A DNA stretch of 64,000 nucleotides from Candidatus Steffania adelgidicola (GTDB lineage: Bacteria; Pseudomonadota; Gammaproteobacteria; Enterobacterales; Enterobacteriaceae): the NCBI RefSeq assembly GCF_020541225.1, contig NZ_CP045889.1, forward strand, positions 310,001 to 374,000, written 5' to 3'. Every line of letters begins with the position of its first letter. The first letter of the stretch is position 1. Under the pieces are notes generated by a model, which saw nothing but the letters and a program-made list of their open reading frames with translations, was not told the DNA's origin and did no database searches. Positions 21,571-36,056 of the stretch are shown here, in pieces. The position numbers were made by a program, and so were the translations under genes.

Positions 21571-22815
21571 CAGTTTGTTTTTCCTTTCACATTTCTAATT
21601 CAGGACTATTACATGGTTTCTATATTAGTCATGCGGAGGGTTTTTAGTAAGTCAATTAATGGTTTCAATGAGCAATCTATCAATTCATATGCCTAGGGTC
21701 GGTCATCCATAATCAAGCATTATTCATCTTGAATTTAAAGTGATATCCTCGAGATATATCATATTAACTTTGCTAGAAGCAGAATAATAGTTAACAAACT
21801 ATCATGAATATAGAGAAGCTAGTGTAGTCCTGATTTATGATATTTATATATCAGAACCTAATAACGCATAATAAAAGGTAATAAAAACATCTGCTAGAAT
21901 ATACGAACTTTATTCTTCTTTTTTAAATCTACACAAATCAAGCTCCTTAAGCCACTATGCTACATATAATAATATTGTTTATTTATTGCATGTTAGAGAA
22001 TACATGAGTAGTCCCCTGACTATGATCAACCAGTTCTTCTGTCCCATTTGAAATGGATTTAAATAGAATACGATAATTACATTTATGGCATTGAACCTGA
22101 AGAGTATTCTTGTATTTAAAAGCATTTTTTAGGATTGTTTAGTTTTCTTATGGTGTAAATTGTTAGAAGTGGAAAGAAATCGGTAATTTTCAATTATTTC
22201 TAATAGTTATGGATGTTTTTATTTTATATGGTAATATACCGTTTTGTTATTTATCCTAGTAAGTGCTGGTGAACGTCGGATCAGGCTGATTCTGGAAACC
22301 CTTGTTATTGAGTAGCATAAGCCTATTATGCTTGACAGATAGTAAAACAAGTTAAAGGAATAGGATATTCCTACTAAGGCTAAATATGTTCTTTCTAAAT
22401 ACAACCGGTAGATTCATGCTCTCTGTTAATCGGGACCGTTTTGTTTTTGAGAGTGTGAACTTGTTTCCATATTGCTTAAAGTTTGATAAACATATCAAAA
22501 AAACCGCTAGTGGTTAAGACAGAACCGAAAAATTGGTAGTCATGTTTTTCCTACTATAATTCCATTTGATACACTTACATCGGATTTGGGTAAGTGTAAT
22601 AAATACCACCCCTTGCTCTTGCTGAGAAAGACTGAATAATGTTAATTTTATTAAATAGTATTGATCAGGATCTCCATACAGGATCTGAATATTTATATTC
22701 ATTCTTAATGAATTTTTGAATGTCTGATGATCTTGGCACTCTACTCTAATTTGATTTAAAATCAAGCAGCAGAATGATAGGTATTTATCGGATACTCATG
22801 CCAAATAGGTAAATA
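21571..22815. other. Non-coding stretch before rhlE
   Basis: Beyond rph one would expect yicC on the plus strand; I did not recognise it. Small open frames of 60-80 codons on the minus strand have no ribosome sites and no similarity I know. Confidence 0.5.
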
Positions 22816-22818
22816 TTT

Positions 22819-22827
22819 TGATATAAT
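22819..22827 (+). promoter_or_regulatory. Extended -10 promoter for rhlE
   Basis: TGATATAAT forms a TGn extended -10 box with a perfect TATAAT. No good -35 is present, as is usual for this promoter class. Transcription would start near 22834, giving a leader of about 107 bases that contains GC-richer inverted stretches and a GGAG 11 bases before the rhlE ATG. Confidence 0.5.
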
Positions 22828-22940
22828 GTTTCCATTCGATGTGTTTTCTATCCACCATGGAGAGGTGTTGCCTCCCATTTGATTATCCTCCTCATCGCGG
22901 TTTTAGTTCGCATCGTGGCGGATCTGGAGTTTTTTAGTTT

Positions 22941-24179
22941 ATGTCATTTGATTCACTTGGCTTGAATGCCGAGATTTTACGTGGATTAGCGGAGAAGGGT
23001 TATCTTTCACCGACACCGGTTCAGCAAAAAGCCATTCCGTATGTATTACAGGGTCGCGATATCATGGCGAGTGCCCAAACTGGCACTGGTAAAACAGCGG
23101 CTTTTACCTTGCCAATTCTCCAATTGCTTAACCAGAGACCAGCTCCGTCTGGTAAACACCGGCGCCCTATTCGGGCGCTTATTTTAACTCCGACACGTGA
23201 ATTGGCGGCACAGATTGGCGAAAATATTAATGAGTATAGTGCCTATCTTGCTTTGCGTACACTAGTGGTGTTTGGTGGGGTTAGCATAAACCCGCAGATG
23301 ATGCAGTTGCGAGGAGGGGTCGAGTTGCTAGTTGCTACTCCCGGTCGTTTGTTAGATTTATCTCAGCAGCGCGCGGTTGATCTTTCTCGGGTGGAAATTT
23401 TAGTACTAGATGAAGCTGATCGTATGCTAGACATGGGCTTTATCCACGATATTCGTCGAGTGATGAAGCTACTTCCGGTAAAGCACCAAAGTCTTATGTT
23501 TTCTGCAACTTTCTCTGATGCAATCAAAAGGTTAGCGAATAGCCTATTGAATAATCCTGCCTCGATAGAGGTTGCGCTACGTAATACTGCGTCTGAACAG
23601 ATAAATCAATTTGTACATATGGTTGATAAGAAACGAAAGCGTGAGCTTTTATCTGATATGATAGATCGTAATAACTGGCAGCAAGTACTAGTGTTTACTC
23701 GCACTAAGTATGGCGCTAATCATCTATCGGAGCATCTCAATAAAGAAAACATTACTGCTGCTGCGATTCACGGAAATAAGAGTCAGGGTGCCCGTACTCG
23801 AGCGTTATCGGATTTTAAGCAGGGGAGTATCCGTGTTTTAGTAGCGACTGATATTGCTTCCCGTGGTCTTGATATTGATCTTCTTCCACATGTGGTAAAT
23901 TATGAATTACCTCAGTTAGCCGAAGACTATGTACACCGTATTGGTCGCACTGGACGAGCAATGGCAACTGGTGAAGCAATGTCGCTAGTATGTGTTGACG
24001 AGCTAGGTCTACTGCGCGATATAGAGCGCTTACTAAAAAAGCCAATCTTGCGCATTTCTTTACCGGGATATGATCCAGACCCGCGTATTAAACCTGAGCC
24101 TATTCAGCAAGGACGGGGTAGTCATCGTAGTGTTAATTACGCATTTAACAGCAGCGGCATCCGTAGCAGCAATCGATAA
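22941..24179 (+). CDS. rhlE: DEAD-box ATP-dependent RNA helicase RhlE
   Basis: RNA-unwinding enzyme connected with ribosome assembly and RNA decay. The 412 residues carry the full helicase core: Q motif ([10 protein letters not shown]), motif I AQTGTGKT (45-52), [19 protein letters not shown] ([10 protein letters not shown]), SATF, and the second domain with [14 protein letters not shown] and HRIGRTGRA. Sequence is very close to E. coli RhlE through [15 protein letters not shown]. The basic glycine/arginine-rich tail is cut back: 412 versus 454 residues. Start ATG has GGAG 11 bases upstream. In E. coli rhlE is not near pyrE or hflD, so this is a rearrangement point. Confidence 0.95.
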   Translation: MSFDSLGLNAEILRGLAEKGYLSPTPVQQKAIPYVLQGRDIMASAQTGTGKTAAFTLPILQLLNQRPAPSGKHRRPIRALILTPTRELAAQIGENINEYSAYLALRTLVVFGGVSINPQMMQLRGGVELLVATPGRLLDLSQQRAVDLSRVEILVLDEADRMLDMGFIHDIRRVMKLLPVKHQSLMFSATFSDAIKRLANSLLNNPASIEVALRNTASEQINQFVHMVDKKRKRELLSDMIDRNNWQQVLVFTRTKYGANHLSEHLNKENITAAAIHGNKSQGARTRALSDFKQGSIRVLVATDIASRGLDIDLLPHVVNYELPQLAEDYVHRIGRTGRAMATGEAMSLVCVDELGLLRDIERLLKKPILRISLPGYDPDPRIKPEPIQQGRGSHRSVNYAFNSSGIRSSNR

Positions 24180-24451
24180 CTCCGGCATTTTTTTTGGCAA
24201 TGGATGAATTTCAATAACACAGCATGCTTCGCTATCAGGCTTTTGGGCAGGTATGAAGAATACGATTCGAGTTGTCTTTACTTCTCTCATCAAGATTGTT
24301 GCGCTTTAAATTTAGTCATTGACACTTTTTAAAAAAGTGCAGCACTTTGAATAAGACGTTTAATGTAAATGCACAGATTGTATTAAGATCATAAGACTTT
24401 CTAAGTAGAATTTTTTTATTTTATGAGAGTTACGTCCAATAAGATTTAGGC

Positions 24452-24474
24452 CATATCTGCATGATGCAGATATG
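24452..24474. repeat. Perfect 11-bp inverted repeat, 1-nt centre
   Basis: Arms CATATCTGCAT and ATGCAGATATG around one G. A second palindrome starts six bases further on. About 270 bases downstream of the rhlE stop; no T-run follows. Confidence 0.9.
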
Positions 24475-24479
24475 CTCGC

Positions 24480-24504
24480 ATAAATATATCTAAGATATAT
24501 TTAT
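24480..24504. repeat. Perfect 12-bp inverted repeat, 1-nt centre
   Basis: Arms ATAAATATATCT and AGATATATTTAT around one A. Directly follows the previous palindrome. Confidence 0.9.
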
Positions 24505-25138
24505 CATTGTTATGTGAATTTTGTTTTTTTAGATATAAAGATATGTTCTGAGATTTATTTTTATTATTAGTATAAATTTAACATAGCCAGTTAAGTTGTC
24601 TTATATGTTGGGTATAAGATATTTGTTTGTTTATTTTTGAAAAAAGATAATAGCCCTAACTTGCCTCATGCACTTGAGCATGAATTCCAGTTTAATTTTA
24701 AAAGATGTAAGTTAGAGTTCTCCAAAAAAGAACATGGCTGTATTTTTAAAAAACTACCTCAAACCTAAAGCATTCTTTCATAAATTATAATAGCACTATG
24801 CTATGAAGATCCTATCCTTTAATGTCTGATTTTTATATAAATCTATTATTTAATAGCCATCATCATACAAGAACTGTAAGAGATTTATTCTGATGTATAA
24901 TATTACAATATATTTTCAAATATATCTTTTATTTCCCCTCATTAGTTATGAGGGTTTTAATAACTTTTCATCAATATGTTTAGCTATATATTTAAGCATT
25001 GCTTCAATGTCTGTTGTTGAGTAAAAGTCAATTAGAATCGACATAAGATTAGTACACAGTTGAAAGTGAATTATTTTAAAAACCATGCTATCTTTCGGAA
25101 TGTGAGATTGAGACTCATAGATAGAAAGAGGAGTCATC

Positions 25139-25768
25139 TTGGCTAAAAACTATTTTGACATTACGTTAGCGCTGGCGGGAATATTCCAAAGTGCGAGACT
25201 GGTTCAGCAGCTCGCTCATCAAAGCCAGTGTGACACGAAACCCTTGCGCGTCTCACTTCAGAGTCTTTTAGACCTTAACCCGCCGTCGGTTTGCGCAGTC
25301 TATGGAGATAATCCTAGCCATTTACAAATGGGGTTAGAAACCCTGCAGTGTGTGCTAAACGGTTCGTCACGACAAGGACTGGGTGTAGAATTGACCCGAT
25401 ATACTCTTGGATTAATGCTACTTGAACCTAAGTTGAATCGTAATCGCAGTGCTCAGAAAGAATTAAGCTACCGAATCAACGGGCTCGAACGTCAACTTAG
25501 TCATTTTGATTTGCTATCGGATACGTTGATCAGCGCGATAGCTAGTATTTATGTCGACATTATTAGTCCGCTTGGTCCACGTATTCAAGTCACTGGGGCT
25601 TCATCGGTATTGCAAAACACGCAGATTCAGATCAAAGTGCGTGCGGTGCTCCTGGCAGGTATCCGTTCTACTGTGCTTTGGAAGCAGGTAGGTGGTAGAA
25701 GGTTACAGTTGATGTTTCACCGAAAGCAATTATTTAAAGAAGCTAAACAAATACTTACGAATTCTTAG
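25139..25768 (+). CDS. hflD: High frequency lysogenization protein HflD homologue
   Basis: HflD is a small helical, peripherally membrane-bound protein known from lambda CII regulation; its normal cell role is unclear. The 209 residues compare with 213 in E. coli and keep the characteristic stretches [61 protein letters not shown] and [12 protein letters not shown]. The start is TTG, with a strong AGAGGAG five bases upstream. purB follows 21 bases after the stop, the conserved hflD-purB pair; the usual first gene, mnmA, is missing, so the pair needs its own promoter. Confidence 0.93.
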   Translation: MAKNYFDITLALAGIFQSARLVQQLAHQSQCDTKPLRVSLQSLLDLNPPSVCAVYGDNPSHLQMGLETLQCVLNGSSRQGLGVELTRYTLGLMLLEPKLNRNRSAQKELSYRINGLERQLSHFDLLSDTLISAIASIYVDIISPLGPRIQVTGASSVLQNTQIQIKVRAVLLAGIRSTVLWKQVGGRRLQLMFHRKQLFKEAKQILTNS

Positions 25769-25783
25769 TTTTTATTGGAGTGA

Positions 25784-27160
<1,377 letters not shown>

Positions 27161-29998
27161 ATAGTAATAGTTTATAGAGAGTGTATTCAAGCTCTGGGAT
27201 AATGTTATCGTTTGTAATACTATGTCTCGGTTGGTGAGAGAACCGCTTAAAAAGATAGATTGCAGCATTAGAACTATTTAGGATGATTTTGTCAGGTATT
27301 TGAACTAACGCTACGATAACAAAACCAGATTCATTTCTAATTAATCATTTGACGATACAGTTTTATAAATAAAACAAGAGTATAATATTAGAAAGTAGGT
27401 GATGAGACAAGATTATATACTTAAGTTCTTTTTGCTTAAAAAGATGATACTGCATTAACATTTCTGCTTATTTAGTTTCTATCTTACATACATTGATCTA
27501 AAAATTCATTCAGTAGTAATAAGCAAATTAATGCTATGGTCTTGAATATTTAATGTATTAATATAGATTTATCCATAATCTTGTCAAGATTATTAGGAAG
27601 TTTAAACTAATAATGTCATTGCATTGAAACAGTAAAATTTTATATCTACTTGTAGTAGATAGCTTGATTTAAGCTAAATCACTGATTCAGATTAAGCGAC
27701 TAGATATCACTTGAATACTGCATTATTAATAAGGATTCATATTATGTGTATAATATCTCATGAACCTGATTTGGTCAAATCTCATAATTATATGATAGTA
27801 CGGTGAATTTATTATTATATCTGATAGTTTCTGCTATTTATGTAAATGGAATTCTTCTGTATTGAATTAATAAGAACCGTGAATATAACTGATACATGTA
27901 AATAGCATTCCAGTTGTTATTAGGTCTAATAGAGAGGTACTCTATCTAGATAATCAGTTCTGCTCATGTGTGAGAGTGAATAATATAGAAATATGCTGGA
28001 ATTTATCCACACTATTAATCATTTTATAAAAAAATCATCAATTTAATTAATTTATATATCGTGTTTATAAAGTTTATTAGGCGGATTTAGTCATGTCATC
28101 GGGATGATGACATCTCTCTCAGAGAGAGATGTATGTTTTTAGTAAACGCTTCTATTTAAAACATCAGAAAAGCATATATAATCAGAGCATTGAATAATAT
28201 ATTACCATCGAGGATTATTAACAATCCGAGTTAATACTGCTTCATTAATAATGAGCAGTATAGGTTAAATCTTTCGATAATTAATCATAGATAGTATAGT
28301 AAACCTTTAATATTAAAGATCGCGTAAATCTAGTTCTATTCTCTTCACTGAAATGATGAGCAATATAAGTCAGTGATTATATCTTCGTAACAAGATAAAA
28401 CCGGTACTAGAGTTGCCATCGCTTAACGAACTTTTCTTTTTCGATTATTCGAAACTGGCTTCAGTTCTATTCGACATATCGATAAGTCATCTAGCTGATA
28501 TCCGGATTATCCATATCAAGAAATAATCGTATTATGATATTTCATATCTAATATGACTGATATTAAAAAGTTTAGATTTTATTACATACAAAATCCTTTA
28601 TAGATTGCAACGGTATTTTATCAATAAATATTGATTAAGATCATATCGCGTTAAAGAGCTATACGTATTAATTGGACATGATTTAAAAACACTTTACTAA
28701 AAAAACATGGTGGATTTAAAGCGATTCTTCTATCGATTTCTTCAATCGATTGACGATACTCTTGATGTTCAAGTTTTTATTGAGATTTGTTGATTATGGG
28801 TTTGCTTCTTTGCTGACTGCATAAAAATATAGTTACTAAAATAGATGTTTAATAGACAATATTATGGTGGATGTATCTCTATAGCCATGTAACAATTACT
28901 ACTAAAAATCAAATAAAATTCTAGACATATCAGTAGCTTCTATCGACTTTTGATTTTGTGTTATAAGTTTTTTAAAACTGTCGTTTATATATTAACATTT
29001 AATAGTGTTGAGGATTTTATTCATCTTTTCCCTTAGTTACATATGTCGTCTCATTTTTTTAAGCAGTGGATTGATTTCCATCTGACAAAGGGTTTTTCTC
29101 TTTTTCATGATATCCTGGTGGTCTTCTCCGAATTTCTATATCTATTTTGTTTGAAATCAACTTTCAGTCGTTTTTGAGACAGGTACAGAAGGAAGAACGT
29201 TCTTGAAATAAAGTAGAAATGACCATAGCTGAACCATACAGGTTTTAAAACCAAAAACTCTTGGTTATCTGCATTTTATTTTAGTTGCTCAGTATCTTCT
29301 ACAAACGTCATATACAACCTCAAAAAGCTGCCTTTTGATCGGGATAGCCTTGTATGCCTCGATGGGTCTGTGTCCGTCTATACAAGATTAAGACTTTACC
29401 CAAGACTCGATACTTTTGCGAGACTTGAATCAAGTATTACGAATAATTATCTATTAAGTACTGAGAGATATTGGTAAAGCGTTTATAGACTCCATTTAAG
29501 GATTGAGAAGATATCGATGTTGTAGGGAGAAAGAACCGAAATCATCTGTATAAAGAGATTGATATACAAGACGATCTTATTTCGTCCAGTGTATTTATAA
29601 ACAAAGAATATAAATCCAGAAATTAAATGCGCGTATAGGAGATGTTTTAAAAAGCGTAGAGTACGCTGATGCTGAAGAGCATGAGATCACACTGCATTGT
29701 TATGTTTAGCTTTACTAATCACTATTAGGTAGTGAAAGGTCATTATAATCTATAAAAGATTGTTACACTGTCAACCTGAAATTATTAAAACTAAAACAAT
29801 ACTACCTTACGGGCAGTGATAGCTATTCTAAAAAATATGCAAAAAAAAGTGACGGAGAGCATCGAAAATATTAGCCACTAATCAGGTTCTTTTCAAAAAA
29901 CCAGTTATGAATGGAATAATATCATAATATTACCCCACCTCACAGGGAATGCGCTGTTTCTCATAAAGGACGGCAATGATAAAAGAGGATAACAGCGA
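27161..29998. other. Long non-coding stretch between purB and crp
   Basis: About 2.8 kb with no gene recognised. phoPQ, which follow purB in E. coli, and yhfA, which precedes crp, were looked for and not seen. A terminator-like palindrome lies at 28110-28132. Confidence 0.5.
28110..28132 (+). repeat. Perfect 11-bp inverted repeat followed by T-run
   Basis: Arms ACATCTCTCTC and GAGAGAGATGT around one A, with ATGTTTTT downstream. It looks like a terminator although no gene ends within about 900 bases. Confidence 0.6.
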
Positions 29999-30631
29999 AT
30001 GGTTCTCGGGAAACTGCAAATAGACCCAACTCTCAAATGGTTCTTATCTCATAGCCATGTTCATAAGTATCCATCGAAGAGTACGTTAATTCACCAGGGT
30101 GAGAAGGCAGAAACGCTTTATTATATCCTTAAGGGTTCCGTTGCGGTGCTGATTAAAGACAAAAGAGGCAAAGAAATGATTCTTTCCTATCTCAATCAGG
30201 GCGATTTTATTGGTGAGCTTGGGTTGTTTGAAGATGATCAGGAGCGTAGCGCTTGGGTAAGGGCAAAAACGGTCTGTGAAGTGGCAGAGATATCTTATAA
30301 AAAATTTCGCCAGTTAATTCGGGTCAATCCCGATATACTAATTCGTTTATCTTCACAAATGGCTATTCGTTTGCAAGTTACGTCTGAAAAAGTCGGTAAT
30401 CTGGCTTTTTTAGACGTGACTGAGCGCATTGCTCAAACATTATTAAATTTAGCTAAGCAGCCTGATGCTATGACCCATCCCGATGGTATGCAAATTAAAA
30501 TCACTCGACAGGAAATTGGTCAGATTGTTGGCTGTTCACGGGAAACAGTTGGGCGAATTCTAAAAATGCTTGAAGACCAGAATATCATCTCTGCACATGG
30601 AAAAACGATTGTTATTTATGGTACCCGTTAA
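29999..30631 (+). CDS. crp: cAMP receptor protein (catabolite regulator)
   Basis: Dimeric transcription factor that binds cAMP and then DNA sites of the TGTGA type. The 210 residues are almost identical to E. coli CRP. The cyclic-nucleotide domain shows [29 protein letters not shown] and the cAMP-contacting [10 protein letters not shown] (R82, S83); the helix-turn-helix is [19 protein letters not shown] with the DNA-contacting R180, E181 and R185 all kept. Start ATG has AGAGGA about eight bases upstream. Retention of such a well preserved global regulator in a decaying genome is notable. It stands alone, with 2.8 kb and 5.4 kb of non-coding DNA on its sides. Confidence 0.97.
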   Translation: MVLGKLQIDPTLKWFLSHSHVHKYPSKSTLIHQGEKAETLYYILKGSVAVLIKDKRGKEMILSYLNQGDFIGELGLFEDDQERSAWVRAKTVCEVAEISYKKFRQLIRVNPDILIRLSSQMAIRLQVTSEKVGNLAFLDVTERIAQTLLNLAKQPDAMTHPDGMQIKITRQEIGQIVGCSRETVGRILKMLEDQNIISAHGKTIVIYGTR

Positions 30632-33600
30632 TCTTGTAAATTTCACAAAAACACCAATGAATATAATATTATTATATATAATTTTGATTATGGGGGTTTT
30701 CGGTCTTCCATAGAGATACTAGGGCAAAAGATTTTAAATTTACAAACTTTTATCTTAGATTATACCTTTTGAGTAACTATCTAGCATGGTGTAAAAATGG
30801 AAATTTTATTCTAAATAATCTGTTATTTTAACACTAAAGATTTTATAAGATAATGATCTTATAATTTGAGATATTTTTGATATTATTTTAAATATGAATG
30901 ATGTGATGAAGGATCTATTTTATATGAGTGTTTAAATTTACGTTATGTTTTTCCTCTATTTGGTTAATGGCTCTAATGATATGTTTGAGATATTTTAATA
31001 AAGACTATAAAAAGCATCCATGCATCATATTAATATCGCATGTTTTAAATGCATTAGTTACTTATACTATAAGTATAGTCTTCATAGGGAAGTAAATTTA
31101 AAAAATAAATAAAAACAATCTGTTGTCTTTATATTTAAAGATAATCGCGAAAAACATTATTTTCAGTGTATATTCTAATTGTTTTTTTCTTTATAAGATA
31201 GGGAGCAATAAGCAGAAATATTACCATTACAAACCTACTTTTTATGATTGTAAAATGAAAAAAATAAGATTTGTATTATCTCTAATCAATCTTATTGTAT
31301 ATGTTAAAAACAAGAACTATACATTGTTATATCAACAATAGTCCAGTATATTTCCAATTGAATTTGTTAATTTGAAAGATACAGCTTAATATTTTTTTGA
31401 GTATTTATTATAGATGTAGGGTGAGCATGTTTTAAAGGATGATTTTCTTAAAGTTTAATTAGATGTACTCGCATGATAGAAGATATAGACATTATCTATA
31501 GATAAATTTAAAAATACATTTAACAAATAAATTTAAGTTAGAGGAATGTTTTATAATAGCAAGGGAATATCAATAGATTGGTTTTTTTATTACTCATAAA
31601 AATCTTTTATCTCCCTTTCTTGAATTCATACCAAGGAAAGTATAGGGCAATGCTTTAGCTAGTTAAGAGGAGGAATGGGAATATTTTTAATACTTGAAAA
31701 TCTGCAGTAATTAAAATTATTTATAATGGAGTATTTGTAATTTAAATTTTTATAGTATAGAACTATATTAGAGGCCTGGTTGCTAAGGAAGCAGGGTTTT
31801 ATCATTCAAACCATAAATTGCATGTTTGATGCAATAGTGTTATTTAATTTCTGAAAATCACAATATGCATTTATTAACATTAAAATGTTAAGCGTATCTT
31901 GAATATATTAACTAGTTTTTTTACGGCGCAGAGGTGCAGATTTTTTAGTGAAATGATATAGCGAATATGATATTTATTAGTGTCGGTACACTATTTCTAA
32001 TCTTTTTTAGTTACCATGCATTCCGCATGGTGTTAGATCTCTCTACTAAATTAATACGGCTTTTTTTCTATGATTTTTCTACGTGTGTTAAAAAAGATGC
32101 GGATTCTCTATCTTCGATCAGTCATAGAGATGTAGTATCATTAAATAAATTAATTTATTAAAGTGCATATTTCGAAGAGACTTTTTTATCTGTCATTATG
32201 TGTACTTAACGATTTTTAGAGCGTTTTAATTTATGCAGTAAAGACTTCGTAAGGTATCCAGCTATCAATGATAGTTGGTTGATTTGTTTACGTTTAGATA
32301 AAAAGTACATGATTAATTCTAAGCCTATAGTGTAATACTAAAGTAAAACTTATCTAACATAAGAAAAAGATTTCACTCAAGATAAAATGATGAAATCTCA
32401 TGTCTAGATTTTATCTAGACTATCTGTGTTAGATTTTAGTAATCATATTGGTTTCTCAGTTTTTTAAGAAACAATACTGTTATTTTTTAGAAAAATATAC
32501 TCATGAGGTATTTTATAGAGGTTTATCTCATTCTAACAAGAAGTGAATTCTTATAAATCTCGTGCTGTTTTTATATAAATATTAAGCTGGTGATTTTAGT
32601 CATTTTTAATGAAAGTGGCTTTTTTATAACAAAAGATCTTTATTTTTAATGAGTGCTATGATTTCCTTTTAAAAAAACAAACTGCACTGTCGAAGTTTAG
32701 ATATCTTTCTGGATTTGGAAATAGTTTTATATCGTTAGTTGACTGATATGAATTGTGTTTTTACTGGAATCTACTGTATGATTTTAATTTAATTTATATC
32801 TATAACGAGATCTTAATATATTGAGAATCAAAAAAATGTTGTGTAGTTTATACGGAAGCACGACTCGGTAGTCCTATCTAGAGATTAACTGAATATATGT
32901 ATTAACTATAGAATTTCTGTTCTTCTCGGAAGATAAATGAATTTTTGAATAATTAAATTATATCCTGATTTAACGCTATTTAACATTGCAATGTTACTTT
33001 TTACCTTGAAGTAATTTCAATTATGCCTAATTGAAGAACAAAGGATGTGCATCTAGTGCATTGCATGTTTTTCGGTACAGTACAAGTACTTCTTGTAAGG
33101 GATTTTTTATATATGTTAATTAATAGATCAAGAATATATTTTAGTAAAAGATATTCAGTAGGCACAAATAGTGCGCTATATGCATTTTTTATACCAATAA
33201 ACTAAATTTATCTTTTCAGTCATATTTAATGTCCTATTTTTAATGAAATGGTGCTAACTGATATTGTCCCGCTTGTTAGTTTCAGAAGAGAATATTCAGT
33301 TACAATCGCGCAAGAATCAGATAAGAGTAGTTACAGTGTAAATATTGTAAAGATGAATATAATTTTTCACCTTGTATAAGCTATAAAAAATCGACACTTA
33401 AAATTAAATTCAGCATTTCTTGGCTTCGGGTCGTTTTCTCTAAACCGAGATTAAAACCGGGAGGAAAGAGTAAGTGGAAATAAATTTAGGTTGGGTTATC
33501 CATTAGAATATTTAAAATAGGAAAGATGTTGTTATTGGGATACCGACACTAGTTTTAAAACTAGTGATCGCACCATCTGAAAATGGTTGGGAATCTTCTT

Positions 33601-36056
33601 TTGCTCTTTAATCGTATTTTGTTTTATATGTTCTGAAAAACTCTTGCAGAGATTCTGTTTTCCTCGAAAGAAAAATTATTTGTCTTTCTTATGTCACTAA
33701 GGTAAGCATCTAATATTTTGTACTTCTGACCTGATTACGGAGTTAAATTATCACGATAGTTGACTTTTGATTATCAGAATGAATTCTTCCATCAAGAACG
33801 TTTAAAAAGAGGCAATTATATTATGTTTAATCAAAAAATACAGCACACTATATATAATATATCATCAAAGTGAAATTGCTTAAAAATAATTATTAGCTTT
33901 TTGTAAACTCTGATAGATCACTGTCACTAAGTATAAATTGAATATCATTAAATATATAGACGTTATCTCCTATGTGATCTAGTAGTATCTCTTGTTCTCG
34001 ATTTAACACTATCTTTCTTAGATGATGGCGAAGATAATTGGTGTATTTATTGTAGTAATAATTCCCAATGTGATATCCGCGATTGCATTTATAATCGGGA
34101 TTGCCGTGAAGAATAATAAAATATTTATGGAGTTGAGAAGATGTGTACTGCGTAATAAGCCCTTTTGCATGATATGCACTAACATAGTGGAGAGTATCTT
34201 TTAGATTTTAAAACAATATTTTTAAAACATGAGAGATCGTGGGGATCTAGAATCTTTTTTAGTTAAAAGCCTATATCTTTATATGTATATCTGAATAAGT
34301 GCGATGACTATTAAGTACCGTATTCCCAAGTAGGAAGATACTCTACTCGACATGGTGGTTTTTTACTAAAGAATTACTTGTATAGTAGGGTGTCTTGCAA
34401 ATAAAATGGCGTTTTCTACTGTGCTGTTTTCTTTTAAAGAATAGCTTAAAGTATTCGCAACTTTTTTACAGTAAGAGAGATTTAAGAAAACCATTTCTAA
34501 TAAAATTTATACTTTTCTTTTTTTAGAGTGAGTACATATCGTATATATATATTAGTGTTTTTCCGCGCTGAGGGGGGGGGTTGACGACTAATATTGGCAA
34601 CATTGGAATATGATACATTGCTATAGGTCGATGTATGTCATGTCTGGCAGATTTAGGATTATTGATCGTTACTGCATTTTACTTATTAGAATGGATATGT
34701 GAAAATATGGCTATATTTCTTATTTTAACATGATTTATATCCACCTGAGGTGATTGTGGATAGATAATTTTAAGGGGGTATGTTTTCTTATGATTTATAA
34801 TCTATATGCACAGGAGTCACTTATGTTTCCGATAAAATGCTGTTAAATATCTCGAGATCTTTAGCTGAAATGGAAACAAATATAGTTGGTTGATTTTGAA
34901 AAAATCAGTAAAATTTATAAAATCACTAATTTTAACATTAATATATTGATTTAAGTTTTCTAGAATTTTATTAGTTTAGTCAGTTCTGGTATTGTATAGA
35001 TTGTTCTTCGTGAATATACTGCATAAGAGCGGCGTCACTTTATTAGTGTTATAATTCGTTTTTTGAAGGTTGGTGTAGAAATTTAATTTTCTGAAGTGAG
35101 TCGGCTCGCCAATCGCTATGATGTCATTATAAAGTTAATAAATATTATTTTCTTCAATATAAAATATTCCTATGCATATTATGTTTTTTCTAAGGCTGAT
35201 ACGTTTAGGTGATCCTTATAAATTAGATATACAGTGATCATTATTCGTGATCTCGATAGACGTACTACTAAATAGTATTCCTTTTTTTATCTTTGGACTA
35301 GGATAATCGGCGCTTTTCAAGCGAGTGCTATTATTGTAATAGATTGTGTTTATTAATAGTTGTGTATAGAATTATGCTTCTATTAAGTGAGGAAGATAAT
35401 TTAGCGATATAACTTCACCTCACCATTATGGAATGGTGGTCTAGCTAAGATGAAATAAAAATATTTTAAGATAGGCTAAAAAATTAGGTGTTCTACTCTG
35501 ATAGAAAGTAGATTAATGGTTGTATTCAACACACTAGTAGTGTTGCTGTTAAAAATGATTTTAGTAAAATCCAGTCTTATAAAAGATAGAAATGACACTT
35601 TTCTCCAGGTTTATTTTTGTTTTGTTTATACTAAAAATTAGCATAATATTATACGGAATTTTTCGGGAGCTATTATATATAATATATGACTTATGCTTTC
35701 CTATTCCTCCAGATAGTTCGTGTATAGTCTAAAAAGTATTAGACCATATTTTGATCTATCCTAAGACACCATTGCTTCAGTGCTATTCCTGATACTCTTC
35801 TATGTAGAAGAGAGCTCAGTGATTGAATTAGTGTGTATATCTAACATTTGATAATGGGATTTTCGATGTGGGTCTAGATCAGATAGGCATGAATTTTAGA
35901 TTCATTCGAGCTAACATATTACTTTAGAGGAACAGTTGGCTATTGGTGATGAGCAATAGGGAACGGATTGTTGAATTGTTAGTTAATACGAACAATTTAT
36001 GATATTGTCAGCATATTCTCTATTGACAGGATCATCGTATCTGGTTTTCTGTGGAA
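30632..36056. other. Gene desert, 5.4 kb
   Basis: The longest stretch without a recognisable gene. It is very AT-rich, with many T runs. Three open frames of 60-72 codons (near 31123, 31967 and 34022) encode hydrophobic low-complexity peptides, lack ribosome sites and resemble nothing I know. A run of nine G occurs at 34572-34580, and a perfect 20-base palindrome at 33547-33566. It probably represents several erased genes. Confidence 0.5.
33547..33566. repeat. Perfect 20-base palindrome
   Basis: CACTAGTTTTAAAACTAGTG is its own reverse complement. Non-coding surroundings, no associated gene. Confidence 0.85.

Larger units (their letters stand above)
24180..25138. other. Non-coding stretch between rhlE and hflD, with adjacent palindromes
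   Basis: mnmA normally precedes hflD; I found no trace of it. The stretch holds an 8-bp repeat (CACTTTTT arms near 24323), then two neighbouring perfect palindromes at 24452-24474 and 24480-24504. A 63-codon minus-strand frame ending at 24946 has no ribosome site. Confidence 0.5.

Noticed and set aside
24946-25137. 63-codon minus-strand frame diverging right beside the hflD start
   Set aside because: Protein-like at first sight, but no ribosome site and its start region overlaps the hflD leader; I could not match it to any family.
31123-34204. Three small open frames (31123-31341, 31967-32161, 34022-34204) with hydrophobic peptides
   Set aside because: AT-rich DNA in any frame yields hydrophobic Ile/Phe/Lys-rich peptides; no ribosome sites, no neighbours, no known similarity.
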